DNA of 64,000 nucleotides from Marinicella sp. GTDB taxonomy: Bacteria; Pseudomonadota; Gammaproteobacteria; Xanthomonadales; Marinicellaceae. Each line of letters starts with the position of its first letter. Position 1 is the first letter of the stretch. The stretch covers positions 1-64,000 of the forward strand of contig JANQRW010000042.1 of assembly GCA_028284365.1 (NCBI GenBank), read 5' to 3'. The translations under genes and the position numbers were made by a program. This document shows, in pieces, positions 1 to 7,970 of this stretch. The notes beneath the pieces are model-generated. The model worked only from the letters and a program-made list of their open reading frames with translations, was not told the origin of the DNA and searched no databases.

Positions 1-25
1 CTTCTGTATAACGTTTGCGTTTCAT
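1..25 (-). CDS. Start of IS3-family transposase OrfA (partial)
   Basis: Only eight codons are visible, reading MKRKRYTE, with a good GAGGAG ribosome site upstream. IS3-family OrfA proteins (helix-turn-helix DNA-binding subunit) commonly begin MKRKRYTEEQI, so the match is specific although short. The gene continues off the left edge. The call rests on this short match and on the IS end beside it. Confidence 0.55.
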
Positions 26-99
26 TTTGAGTTCTCCTCTGTTTGATTTTAAGGGGAAAACTACACTTCGTCATGGCTTAATTTTTGGGGGAAAGGTCA
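1..99 (-). mobile_element. End of an IS3-like insertion sequence (truncated by window edge)
   Basis: Read on the minus strand, this stretch holds an IS end, a ribosome binding site and the first codons of a transposase. The outer end appears to be TGACCTTTCC at 99-90, since the acyltransferase reading frame stops making sense at that point. A GAGGAG ribosome site precedes an ATG at 25. IS3-type ends usually start with TG, which fits. The rest of the element lies left of the window, so family and length cannot be confirmed. Confidence 0.6.
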
Positions 100-275
100 T
101 GAGAATAATTTAAAGAAATCACAAAACCACTTAAAACGAAGAAAAAGTCCACCATTAACCAAGCATTTTTCACAAAATTTAATTCTAAATGGCTGTTTGT
201 TGATAAATGAAACAAGGCGACTGATATGGCAGCAAAGCCACGCAAGCTTTCTAGGGGTAAAAACATTTTTTTCAT
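100..275 (-). pseudogene. Acyltransferase family 3 fragment, cut by the IS
   Basis: The translation from the internal Met reads LESLRGFAAISVALFHL and then FFVLSGFVISLNY. These are the first two conserved blocks of acyltransferase-3 membrane proteins (O-acetylation of surface polysaccharides), including the conserved RG(F)AA and the His of the first transmembrane helix. About 58 residues remain of a family usually 350-650 residues long. The frame then runs into the IS end and stops at 78-80. A GGGAG ribosome site lies about 10 bases before the ATG at 275. This is the 5' stump of a gene broken by the IS. Confidence 0.7.
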
Positions 276-344
276 AAAATTTTGCTCCCATTTTATCTTG
301 ATGGGAGGGTCACTAATTGATTCTATACTTTTAAATTGTGTGTT

Positions 345-434
345 TTCATCATCCTTATCTCTGGCTTGACCTAGGCTTACATTTGGAAACACCCCATTGA
401 GAGTCTTGCGTTTACCATTGATGCGGTGATCCAA
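345..434 (-). pseudogene. Relic of a tyrosine integrase N-terminal arm domain
   Basis: About 30 residues, RINGKRKTLNGVFPNVSLGQARDK, match the arm-type DNA-binding domain (DUF4102) of P4-like tyrosine integrases, whose usual form is xINGKRKTLxLGxYPxVSLxxAR. There is no catalytic domain. The frame continues into unrelated sequence before the acyltransferase stump, so the ORF-track protein is a chance join of two relics. It is a trace of an older integration event at this site. Confidence 0.6.
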
Positions 435-719
435 CCGCGATCATTTTGACTCATTCGGGTTAACTCACAGGTATAAGCCCTTGTCATCTGGTAGCCTTTT
501 TAGCTTATCTTCAGCTTTGTCATTTTTATTGTGCTGATGTTTAAATTCATAAAATAACAGTAACTCTGTTATCAATGAGCGCAGTAAAATTCATGCCACT
601 GTCAAACCTATTATCAAAAGTGATGCACCGTCAAATAGGTTTTATGAAACCTTATATAGCTATCGTGTTAAGCCATATGGAGGTTTTGATGTGGTGGTGG
701 AGTGTTGTGAAACCTTGAA
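435..719. other. Non-coding leader left of the mob genes
   Basis: No convincing gene is seen. The stretch contains an AACAG/CTGTT mini-hairpin near 560 and the perfect 9-bp inverted repeat at 604-642 listed separately. It lies directly upstream of the mobilization operon, the usual place for an origin of transfer. Confidence 0.4.
604..642. other. Inverted repeat, candidate oriT
   Basis: AAACCTATT at 604-612 is matched exactly by AATAGGTTT at 634-642 across a 21-base spacer. Origins of transfer of mobilizable elements typically carry an inverted repeat next to the nic site and lie upstream of mobC/relaxase genes, as here. No nic consensus could be assigned, so the role is inferred from position. 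Confidence 0.35.
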
Positions 720-869
720 ATGGTGCGCCTACAGGGAGAAAGTTCGAACTCTTTGTTTGATGAATTGGCCGAATGGAATGAGCAATTAAAGCACACCGAA
801 TACTATACCGAAGAAGCTGATAATCAACCTCAAAAACCAAGAATCAAGCCCCCAGGAGGCTTGTCATGA
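720..869 (+). CDS. Short ORF translationally coupled to mobC
   Basis: A 49-codon frame (ATG at 720) reads MVRLQGESSNSLFDELAEWNEQ and ends PRIKPPGGLS. Its stop overlaps the mobC start in an ATGA, the same 4-base coupling used between mobC and the relaxase. It is too short for the ORF track. No family is recognised. It may be the 3' end of a degraded mob-operon gene, since an in-frame stop lies just upstream at 708-710. The acidic, well-formed coding look and the coupling argue that it was translated. Confidence 0.4.
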   Translation: MVRLQGESSNSLFDELAEWNEQLKHTEYYTEEADNQPQKPRIKPPGGLS

Positions 870-1354
870 CCGCCCAAGGTTCAGGTGGTGATCAGGGTGG
901 CAAAAGACAAGCACCCTTCTCACTGCGCCTCAGCTTCGAGGAAAGAGCCAAGCTGGAAGATTTGGCAGGTGAAATGTCACTGTCTGCTTTTATCAAAGAG
1001 CATTTGTTTCAGGCTCAAATGCCAAGAAAACGCAGAAGACGTAGACCCGCCAAAGACAGTAAACTACTGGCTCAGCTTCTGGCTGTTTTGGGTAAATCAC
1101 GATTACCTCAGAACATGAATCAACTGGCAAAGGCGGCTCATACTGGTTCATTACCTTTACCCATTGAGGTTGAGCGTGAATTGAGACAAGCCTGCTCAGA
1201 CATTCGAGCCATGCGTGAAATGCTCATGAAGGGTTTGGGTTTGAAAGTCAAAGACCAACAAACCAAAGGCAAAGAGTCTTTGAGCCATGCTTTTACCAAA
1301 GCAGCCACGGATATCAGTGAGGTTGGTATGCGCTATCCAAGGCACATACCATGA
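866..1354 (+). CDS. Mobilization protein MobC-like (relaxosome accessory)
   Basis: A 162-residue basic protein with an N-terminal ribbon-helix-helix-like stretch (FSLRLSFEERAKLEDLAGEM) and a later block SRLPQNMNQLAKAAHTGSLP. The latter resembles the NNLNQIAKALNSG signature of the MobC family (PF05713). MobC proteins help the relaxase open the DNA at oriT. A very basic run, PRKRRRRRPAK, lies between the two. The gene overlaps the relaxase start by four bases (ATGA). Position, length and signature agree. Confidence 0.8.
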   Translation: MTAQGSGGDQGGKRQAPFSLRLSFEERAKLEDLAGEMSLSAFIKEHLFQAQMPRKRRRRRPAKDSKLLAQLLAVLGKSRLPQNMNQLAKAAHTGSLPLPIEVERELRQACSDIRAMREMLMKGLGLKVKDQQTKGKESLSHAFTKAATDISEVGMRYPRHIP

Positions 1355-2637
1355 TCATCAAAGCCTCACAGCGCAGTGGAGGTCAAAATCTGGCCTCCCA
1401 CCTGCTTAAAGCAGAAAATGAGCATGTACATGTTCATGAAGTGCGTGGTTTTATCTCAGACGACTTACATGAAGCCTTTGCTGAAATCCATGCCATATCC
1501 CAAGCCACCAACTGTAAGCAATATCTGTTCTCTGTCAGTTTAAACCCACCACAAAATGGACAAGTACATACTGATGTATTCATTAAGACGGCTGATGAAA
1601 TAGAAAAGAAACTCGGTTTACAAGATCAAGCCAGAGCCATTGTTTTTCATGAAAAAGAAGGCAGACGACATGCACATCTGGTTTGGTCAAGAATTGATGA
1701 AACAGAACTCAAAGCCATTAACCTGCCTTTTTATAAAAAGAAGGTCAATGAAATCGCCAAAGAACTCTATCTTGAACACAGCTGGGAGTTGCCAAAAGGT
1801 TTCCGTGATCCTCTGATGAAAGACCCACTCAACTTCAATCAAGCCGAATGGCAACAGGCCATGAGAACAGGCAGAGACCCCAGAGAAATCAAACACGTCA
1901 TCCAGCAAGCATGGCAACATTCTGATGGTAGCAAGGCTTTCAATGCAGCCATAGAACAATACGGTTACAAGCTCGCCAAAGGTGACCGCAGAGGCTTTGT
2001 GATCGTTGATTTCAAAGGTGAGGTTTACTCCCTACCCAAATGGGCAGGCATCAAAACCAAAGAAGCCAAAGCCAAACTGGGCAATCCCAATGACTTACCA
2101 ACAGTCGATGAAACCAAAGAACAATTCAGAAAAGCCCTTACCCCCAAACTCAAAACCATTAGTGACAACTTGAAAGCTGAACAAGCCAAAGAAATGCAAC
2201 TGCTCAACAAACAGAAACTCAAAATAGCTCAACTCCACCAACATGAGCGTAACCACCTAAAGACATACCATGAATACCGCTGGCGAGAAGAAACCAAGAA
2301 ACGCCAGAGTCGTTATAACAAAGGCTTGAGGGGTTTGGTTGATCGTTTCACAGGCAAACACACCGAAGTCAAAAGAAAAAATGAACAGGAAGCCTGGAGT
2401 AACCTGCAACGAGATAAAGAAGAACTTGACACGCTGTTGTTTGAACAACTAGAGCAAAGGCAACAACTACAACAGCAGGTTATACAGCTCAAAAAGCAAC
2501 AACTCCAAGATCATGAATGCCTAGCAAGTGATATAGGCAAAGCTCTTATTTATGAGACTAAAAAGACGACTTTATTTAATGAAAGAAATTATTTTACTCT
2601 AAAGGATAATGTTCAAAATCCTCAAATCGAGAGATAG
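1351..2637 (+). CDS. Relaxase / mobilization nuclease
   Basis: This 428-residue protein has the relaxase-domain core (PF03432 type): a nicking domain in the first ~170 residues with the metal-binding histidines in VFHEKEGRRHAHLVWSRID (H100, H107, H109). A long charged coiled coil (~250-400) follows, rich in Gln and Lys. It would nick and pilot the element from oriT. The last ~35 residues (ALIYETKKTTLFNERNYF...) switch to AT-rich, compositionally different sequence. I therefore suspect the original C-terminus was lost when the AT-rich cargo was inserted. The nicking domain itself looks intact. Confidence 0.85.
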   Translation: MIIKASQRSGGQNLASHLLKAENEHVHVHEVRGFISDDLHEAFAEIHAISQATNCKQYLFSVSLNPPQNGQVHTDVFIKTADEIEKKLGLQDQARAIVFHEKEGRRHAHLVWSRIDETELKAINLPFYKKKVNEIAKELYLEHSWELPKGFRDPLMKDPLNFNQAEWQQAMRTGRDPREIKHVIQQAWQHSDGSKAFNAAIEQYGYKLAKGDRRGFVIVDFKGEVYSLPKWAGIKTKEAKAKLGNPNDLPTVDETKEQFRKALTPKLKTISDNLKAEQAKEMQLLNKQKLKIAQLHQHERNHLKTYHEYRWREETKKRQSRYNKGLRGLVDRFTGKHTEVKRKNEQEAWSNLQRDKEELDTLLFEQLEQRQQLQQQVIQLKKQQLQDHECLASDIGKALIYETKKTTLFNERNYFTLKDNVQNPQIER

Positions 2638-2855
2638 CTTTTTTGCATCTAGCTTGCAAAATAACCGTGAAATTAATACACAAATGATGAATTTTCATGT
2701 ATCTTTATATGCATAATAAGAAATACTAATAATCCCGAGACAGACAATAATCTTAGTTTTTTGAAATTAGCAGACATTTTGAAATGCGATTTGTTTTCAA
2801 ACAAAATTACTAGGCTTATAGATTTAGCAATACAAAATAAGATGGGGGATTATTT

Positions 2856-4016
2856 GTGCCGTATTACAAGCCACTCAAAAACACTTCAATTGCCAACCGC
2901 AAAAGAACCGTTAACGGTTTACAACGCTTACGTCAACAATTAATAGATGAGCGTTTTCCAAATAAAAAATCATTAGACTCACTTATCCTTGGAACATGGA
3001 ATATCAGAAATTTTGATGATGATAGATTCAATTACGGCCCAAGGATGGAAGAATCAATGTATTACATCGCCGAGATCATTGCTCGTTTTGATGTAATTGC
3101 TATACAAGAAGTTTGCGCTGATTTGTGGCCTTTGAAACGGCTAATGCGCATTTTAGGCAGAAACTTTGACTATATTTTTACAGATGTTACTCACAGTTCA
3201 TTGGGAGGCAATAAAGAAAGACTCGGTTTCATTTACGATAAAAGCAAAGTTAGATTCACAGGAATAGCAGGTGAGATCGTTCTGCCTCCAAAACTAATGA
3301 TCAGTGAAGTTAGTTCCAAAAAAAGACAGTTTGCTAGAACGCCTTTTGGCGCGGATTTTCAGTCAGGCTGGTTTAAGTTTTATTTTTCAACTGTGCATAT
3401 CTACTTTGGTTCAAATAGCATAAGTTCAGATAAATACAAAAGGCGTGTTGAAGAAATAAATGCAGTTGCCAAATATCTTGCTAAGGAAGACAAAAAAAGT
3501 GATTCAAACCATATTTTAGTTGGAGATTTCAATATTAAAGAAAGAGGGAGCGATGGATATAATGCCCTTGAAAAAAATGGATTTGAAATTGTCCACAATA
3601 AAAAAGGTAGTAATCGGGATCAAACAAAACACTACGATCAAATTTCATTTAGGGCGAAGAAGGATGAATTGGTTTTTTTAGAGCCAGAGCGCGATGATAG
3701 AACTTTTCAATTTTTTAATAGTGTTTTTCGAAAGGAAGACTTTTCAACATACAAGCCAATAATGAAAAAAATGATTGGCAAGAAGTTAGAAAAGGCAAAC
3801 ATTGAGCTCACCAATGCAACATCACAAACTAAAAAGAAAAAGGCTCAAAAGCAAATTGATAGTTTAAATGAGGCTGTTCTTTCCGATACCTCTCTAAAAG
3901 AATATTACGAAGATTGGAGAACATTTCAAATGAGTGACCACCTCCCCCTTTGGGTTGAAATAAAGATCGATTTTAGTGACGAGTATCTTGAACATTTGAA
4001 AGATTATTCAGAGTAA
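2856..4016 (+). CDS. Endonuclease/exonuclease/phosphatase (EEP) family protein
   Basis: The 386-residue protein carries the DNase I-like fold signatures in order: GTWNIRNF (~46), AIQEV with the metal-binding Glu (~85), ERLGFIYD (~125), LVGDFN (~220) and a terminal SDHLPLWVE (~360). All catalytic residues of the Mg-dependent EEP superfamily therefore look present. A Lys-rich insertion (~310-345) separates the last two motifs. There is no signal peptide, so it should act in the cytoplasm on nucleic acid or a phosphoester. The GTG start is supported by GGGGGA nine bases upstream. It is the first of three same-strand AT-rich genes. The substrate is unknown, and a defence role is inferred only from location. 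Confidence 0.8.
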   Translation: MPYYKPLKNTSIANRKRTVNGLQRLRQQLIDERFPNKKSLDSLILGTWNIRNFDDDRFNYGPRMEESMYYIAEIIARFDVIAIQEVCADLWPLKRLMRILGRNFDYIFTDVTHSSLGGNKERLGFIYDKSKVRFTGIAGEIVLPPKLMISEVSSKKRQFARTPFGADFQSGWFKFYFSTVHIYFGSNSISSDKYKRRVEEINAVAKYLAKEDKKSDSNHILVGDFNIKERGSDGYNALEKNGFEIVHNKKGSNRDQTKHYDQISFRAKKDELVFLEPERDDRTFQFFNSVFRKEDFSTYKPIMKKMIGKKLEKANIELTNATSQTKKKKAQKQIDSLNEAVLSDTSLKEYYEDWRTFQMSDHLPLWVEIKIDFSDEYLEHLKDYSE

Positions 4017-4075
4017 TGCTTCCTATTTAAATTGAATTTTTACTCATACTGAGGGTTGAATTTAGTAACAAAAAT

Positions 4076-5119
4076 TTGTATTTGACAAAATTTATTATAT
4101 TGAAAAGACGTTCGTACACTTTCTATTTAACATTGCTACTTGTATTGCTTTCGATTATTGCAAGCATTTCTTCTATTCTTGTGGGTTTAGCATTTGGTGA
4201 AGGTGGTTTTTTGACAGTTGAGAAACTTAATTGGAGTTTGTATCCATTGTTTTTCATTATTTGTGGACTGTTAATAAAAACATCATGGCATCTTTATATT
4301 GAAGCTTGGAACAGCTTGCCATCCAATAACGTTATTTATAGAAAGAATGTTGTAGAGAGAAGGTTAGATGTAATTAAGCCAACGGTTAAGCTTATAAACA
4401 AAGCCAGAGTCCCATTGATATTTGCGTCAGTGCTATTTGGATTTTTACTGTCTGCAATTGATGCATGGTGTTTATGGTTTGAATATGGCATTTTAAGGGG
4501 TGATCATTACTGTTCTGAGAATGATTTTTCTATTGCATTTAAATTAGAGTCTTATGTGGTTTCGAAATTTTCAAATGGTATTTTCGTTGTAGCAGTCTAC
4601 ACACTTCAAAGCTGTCTTATTTCAATGGGTTTGATAGCTTTATTTCAGATAATACTCCATGGGTACTTCTTTTTATTTTTTGAGAAAATTGAATCAAATA
4701 AAAAATCAAATATCGAGATTAAACTAAATATTAATGATCGATTAGGTGAGTTTGGTCTGACAGAAGTTAATAGGGCTTTGAATACAAACTATATCTTCAT
4801 TGCTGTCGCTATGACAATACCAGTGTTGTCGGCATTTTCTCAACCTGAGGGAGTTATTGATCATGGACAGTGGTTATTGAGATTGTTGCTCCCACTTTTG
4901 CTTTTAGCACCTTTAGCAATCCCTTATTATGATAGGTTTTTCAGAGTGAAAGAAGCATCTGATAGGGCGAAAGCTTCAGCTTCTGAAAATGATGCAGAAG
5001 ACTTTAAGAAACAATCTCTGTTTCCATTTGAAGGGACACAGTTGGGGTATCTGGGTAAAACTGCTGCCGCAATTGCTTTGGCACAATACATTTATCTTTT
5101 CACAAACACTTTTTTTTAA
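4076..5119 (+). CDS. Multi-pass membrane protein, unknown function
   Basis: 347 residues with about seven hydrophobic segments: near residues 14-36, 54-72, 113-135, 168-203 (long, perhaps two), 238-256, 268-286 and 328-345. A soluble loop around 205-235 contains NDRLGEFGLTEVNRALNTNY. No family is recognised. The TTG start is weak; GAGGG lies some 20 bases upstream, so the start is uncertain. It is followed 14 bases later by the coiled-coil membrane protein and preceded 60 bases by the EEP nuclease. The three form a likely transcription unit. Confidence 0.6.
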   Translation: MYLTKFIILKRRSYTFYLTLLLVLLSIIASISSILVGLAFGEGGFLTVEKLNWSLYPLFFIICGLLIKTSWHLYIEAWNSLPSNNVIYRKNVVERRLDVIKPTVKLINKARVPLIFASVLFGFLLSAIDAWCLWFEYGILRGDHYCSENDFSIAFKLESYVVSKFSNGIFVVAVYTLQSCLISMGLIALFQIILHGYFFLFFEKIESNKKSNIEIKLNINDRLGEFGLTEVNRALNTNYIFIAVAMTIPVLSAFSQPEGVIDHGQWLLRLLLPLLLLAPLAIPYYDRFFRVKEASDRAKASASENDAEDFKKQSLFPFEGTQLGYLGKTAAAIALAQYIYLFTNTFF

Positions 5120-5133
5120 AGGAACAGAGCATA

Positions 5134-5823
5134 ATGACAAAATTGACGCAACAAGCTCAATATGAAATACAAAATCAAGTTAACAAAACCTTATCAAAGT
5201 GGGCAAAAATAATTGGTGTAACTAACTTAATTTTCTTGATAGGGCTTTTTGGATATGTCTTCTTTATTTTCCCAGACCAAGTTATTGGTCCAACCTCTGA
5301 GAAGGTAGTTGAGGAGTTAAAAGGAAGAACCAAAAACTTGTTGAACGAATTGGAGGATGAACATGTTGAAGCGTTTGTATTAATCGGAAATATTGAAGAA
5401 AGAGCAAAAAATCATAACCAAAGACTAGTTGCTCTAAAAGTGGTCTTAGAGTCTTTAGAAAATGAGCTTGAAAGCGTGTCAAAGGGTGTGAACTCAATAA
5501 ATACCCCAGTGATTGAGAAATTAGTAAATTTTATTGAAAGCACAACCGACTCGGAGGAAATAGTGTCATTTGCTGAACAAACATCAAGGCTCAAAGAGGA
5601 TGTTAATCAGCTAAAAGATACAATCGATTCTCTTGGAATGATACCTGAAAAACAGAAATTCGTTATAAATGGGCCAAGAATCGGAGGAGCTGATGCTCAT
5701 GAATGTCCTCCTGGGTATTTTGTGACAAGCCTTCATGCATCAGGTTCTGTTGGTGGGAAATACGGGGTTGATGGAATAAGTGAAATAAGATTTTCTTGTA
5801 GTCCTTTAGTTTCGAAAAAATAG
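5134..5823 (+). CDS. Membrane-anchored coiled-coil protein, unknown function
   Basis: 229 residues: a short cytoplasmic N-terminus, one transmembrane helix (~22-47, IIGVTNLIFLIGLFGYVFFIF), a long heptad-rich coiled coil (~55-180) and a small C-terminal domain with HECPPGYFVTSLHASG and a second Cys near the end. A good AAGGA site precedes the ATG. The small Cys-containing tail could be an extracytoplasmic sensing head, but that is inference. It is the third gene of the nuclease/membrane cassette. Confidence 0.6.
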   Translation: MTKLTQQAQYEIQNQVNKTLSKWAKIIGVTNLIFLIGLFGYVFFIFPDQVIGPTSEKVVEELKGRTKNLLNELEDEHVEAFVLIGNIEERAKNHNQRLVALKVVLESLENELESVSKGVNSINTPVIEKLVNFIESTTDSEEIVSFAEQTSRLKEDVNQLKDTIDSLGMIPEKQKFVINGPRIGGADAHECPPGYFVTSLHASGSVGGKYGVDGISEIRFSCSPLVSKK

Positions 5824-5871
5824 ATGTGAATTTTAAGCTTTAACTTCTAAACATATGACTTACTTCATAAA

Positions 5872-5900
5872 TTGACCCACTTCATTATTATTGCTATCAT
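5872..5900 (+). promoter_or_regulatory. Sigma70-type promoter for the 5.9-8.5 kb cassette
   Basis: TTGACC (5872-5877) and TATCAT (5895-5900) are separated by exactly 17 bases, with AT-rich flanks and the ATG of the first cassette gene 29 bases beyond. This makes the following three genes an independent unit. Confidence 0.55.
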
Positions 5901-5928
5901 AATTTCTAAATTAAATGAAAGTTGAAAA

Positions 5929-6576
5929 ATGTTACAAAAATCTAAAAAGATACTTTTAGTTCCCAATGGATATGGACGATTAAGGTATATTGACTCCCTT
6001 TCTAAAGTTCTAGTCAATAACATTAATAGTCAGGTGTTAATTACAGAATACGAAGGTACGAGACATACTAAAGGAAAGTTAAACATTGATAATGCATTGG
6101 CGTCCTTGAAAAAAGACATAAAATCATTAAGCAACCAAGCAAGCACTCGAATTACAATAATTGCACATTGCAGCGCACTTATATTATTAACAAAACTTGA
6201 TCCTAAATCATCTATCTGGGAGAGTGTCAACAAGATTATTGTTTATAACTATTTGGCAAACCCTATGAAAAGTCTCAAACGGTTTTTTTTCAAGGCAAAA
6301 AAGTATGATGTTTCCTACGACTTTAAAAATATAAAAGAAGACATTGAAACTTTCAAGTCATCAGACATAGAAAATATTCCTGTTCCAATTCATATTATTC
6401 ACCCTGATACTCCACTCAACAAACTAAGAGCAAATGATAGGGATTTAAAAAACCTTAATTCACTCCGAAATATCAGCACTGTAAGTAAACCTTCGCTTGG
6501 TTATGAAATATTGGATAAAACACAATCTGAAATTATGGAAACAGTCGTCAAAAGTCAGTTAATTCCTCTGCTATAG
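5929..6576 (+). CDS. Alpha/beta-hydrolase-like protein with Cys at the nucleophile position
   Basis: 215 residues. The first strand/turn (KILLVPNGYG, 7-16) and the elbow ITIIAHCSALILL (75-87) look like a small alpha/beta hydrolase. Where the family has GHSxG, this protein has A-H-C-S-A, placing Cys81 at the nucleophile. PVPIHIIHPDTP (~155-166) would supply the acidic residue. No His follows in the last 45 residues, so the triad is incomplete or non-canonical and the protein could be a non-catalytic binding module. It lies 9 bases before the symporter gene, behind a clear promoter. The fold assignment is by eye. Confidence 0.5.
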   Translation: MLQKSKKILLVPNGYGRLRYIDSLSKVLVNNINSQVLITEYEGTRHTKGKLNIDNALASLKKDIKSLSNQASTRITIIAHCSALILLTKLDPKSSIWESVNKIIVYNYLANPMKSLKRFFFKAKKYDVSYDFKNIKEDIETFKSSDIENIPVPIHIIHPDTPLNKLRANDRDLKNLNSLRNISTVSKPSLGYEILDKTQSEIMETVVKSQLIPLL

Positions 6577-6585
6577 AGAAGTCTA

Positions 6586-7962
6586 ATGGAACAAATATTA
6601 ATACTGATTATTTTATTCGTGTACTTAATAGTTGGCTTAATCCCTTCTGTTAAACATGCTGGTGATCGGGCTTATATTATTGCAAATAAAGATCTGAATG
6701 AATTTCAAACGGCTGCAACCATTTTAGCCAGTAAAATTGGAGGTGGTTTACTTGTAAGTTACAGCAGTTTGTTCTACCTTCATGGTACCTCTGCCTTCTT
6801 TTTCTTCATTGGTGCGACATTTGGTTATTGGGTTTATTATCATTTGATCAAGACATATGCTTCTAATTTTAAAAATGAAGATGTAGTATCTCTTACGGGT
6901 TTATTTCAGGAAAAATATGGGTCTGAAAGCTACACACCTCGGTTAATTGGAATATTAGTTACTCTCAGCATGTTGGGCTGGGTTATTACTAATATCATTG
7001 CAGGCACTCAAATCATCTCATCTTTGACAGAGTTCAGTGAACTACTGGTACTCTTTACTTTAATGACGATCATAACCAGCTATCTTCTGATTGGTGGATT
7101 CTATTCAGTTGTAAAAACGGACATTATTCAACTGATTGCTATTATTGTGGCTTTTATCATTGTTACTTTGGCTGCATTCCACTTTACTTCAAACGACTCT
7201 GGTGCCTTATTTGAATTTCAAGGAACAGAGGCAATTGGCATTGGCAAAATAATTTCTTTTTTCATCTTAGGCATTTTATTTCCACTAGGTTCTGCTGAAC
7301 TCACACAAAGGTCAATAGCAGCAAGAGATGAAAAGACATTGAGAAAATCCCTAGTTTTTACAGCTTTAATATATCTTTTAGCTGGATTACTTTTATCTTT
7401 AATTTGTTTTAAATTATCCAGCTTTTTTCAAGCATCTGAACTCAATGAAAATAATTTCTTATCCGTTGGAGTTGCATATTTTTTTAAAGAACAATTATTA
7501 CTAAAAACCATCTGGATTATCGCATTCATTTCGATAGTAGTTTCTTCAGCTGACACTTTCATATTTACATCTGCCTCGTCTTTTGTAACCGATGTTTTAA
7601 AAATTAATAAAAGTGACTATGTAGTTGGCATACGTTGGTCGATCTTTTTGATCTCTTGTTTTGCAATCATGTGCTATTACCTTTTTAACTCCATAACCGA
7701 TGTTACTGTTGTAGCTATAGGAATTACATTGATACTTTCGGCCTTTTTCATTGGAATGAGATTTAGTGGTTTCTTTACAGCCTTAAATAACAGCAAATAT
7801 TCATTTCTTATTGGGTTAATAAGCATTTTGTCACTTATTTTTGCTGTGGCAGTTATACCAAACATAGGAGAGAAACCTGCTTTCGCACTAGTAGGCTTTG
7901 TGATATTTATGCTGCTTTCAACAATGTTAAGTATATTTTTGAAGTTTTCATCATCAAAATAG
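6586..7962 (+). CDS. Sodium:solute symporter (SSS) family transporter
   Basis: 458 residues with about 13 hydrophobic helices and the layout of the SSS family (LeuT fold, Na+-driven uptake). An early ANKDLNEFQTAATILASKIGGG block corresponds to the broken TM1/2 region, and GILFPLGSAELTQRSIAARDEKTLRKS resembles the conserved loop near TM8 (cf. QR..aakd...). The substrate cannot be told. An SSS transporter is unusual in a defence-rich cargo region. It is flanked at 9 and 8 bases by the hydrolase-like gene and a small membrane protein, so the three should be made together. Confidence 0.75.
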   Translation: MEQILILIILFVYLIVGLIPSVKHAGDRAYIIANKDLNEFQTAATILASKIGGGLLVSYSSLFYLHGTSAFFFFIGATFGYWVYYHLIKTYASNFKNEDVVSLTGLFQEKYGSESYTPRLIGILVTLSMLGWVITNIIAGTQIISSLTEFSELLVLFTLMTIITSYLLIGGFYSVVKTDIIQLIAIIVAFIIVTLAAFHFTSNDSGALFEFQGTEAIGIGKIISFFILGILFPLGSAELTQRSIAARDEKTLRKSLVFTALIYLLAGLLLSLICFKLSSFFQASELNENNFLSVGVAYFFKEQLLLKTIWIIAFISIVVSSADTFIFTSASSFVTDVLKINKSDYVVGIRWSIFLISCFAIMCYYLFNSITDVTVVAIGITLILSAFFIGMRFSGFFTALNNSKYSFLIGLISILSLIFAVAVIPNIGEKPAFALVGFVIFMLLSTMLSIFLKFSSSK

Positions 7963-7970
7963 AGTAACTT

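Noticed and set aside
97-291. ORF-track protein MGAKFYEKN...
   Set aside because: It is an out-of-frame shadow of the acyltransferase stump, which is supported by conserved residues in the other frame.
2761-2943. 60-residue ORF before the EEP nuclease
   Set aside because: It overlaps the nuclease start, begins at TTG and has no recognisable features.
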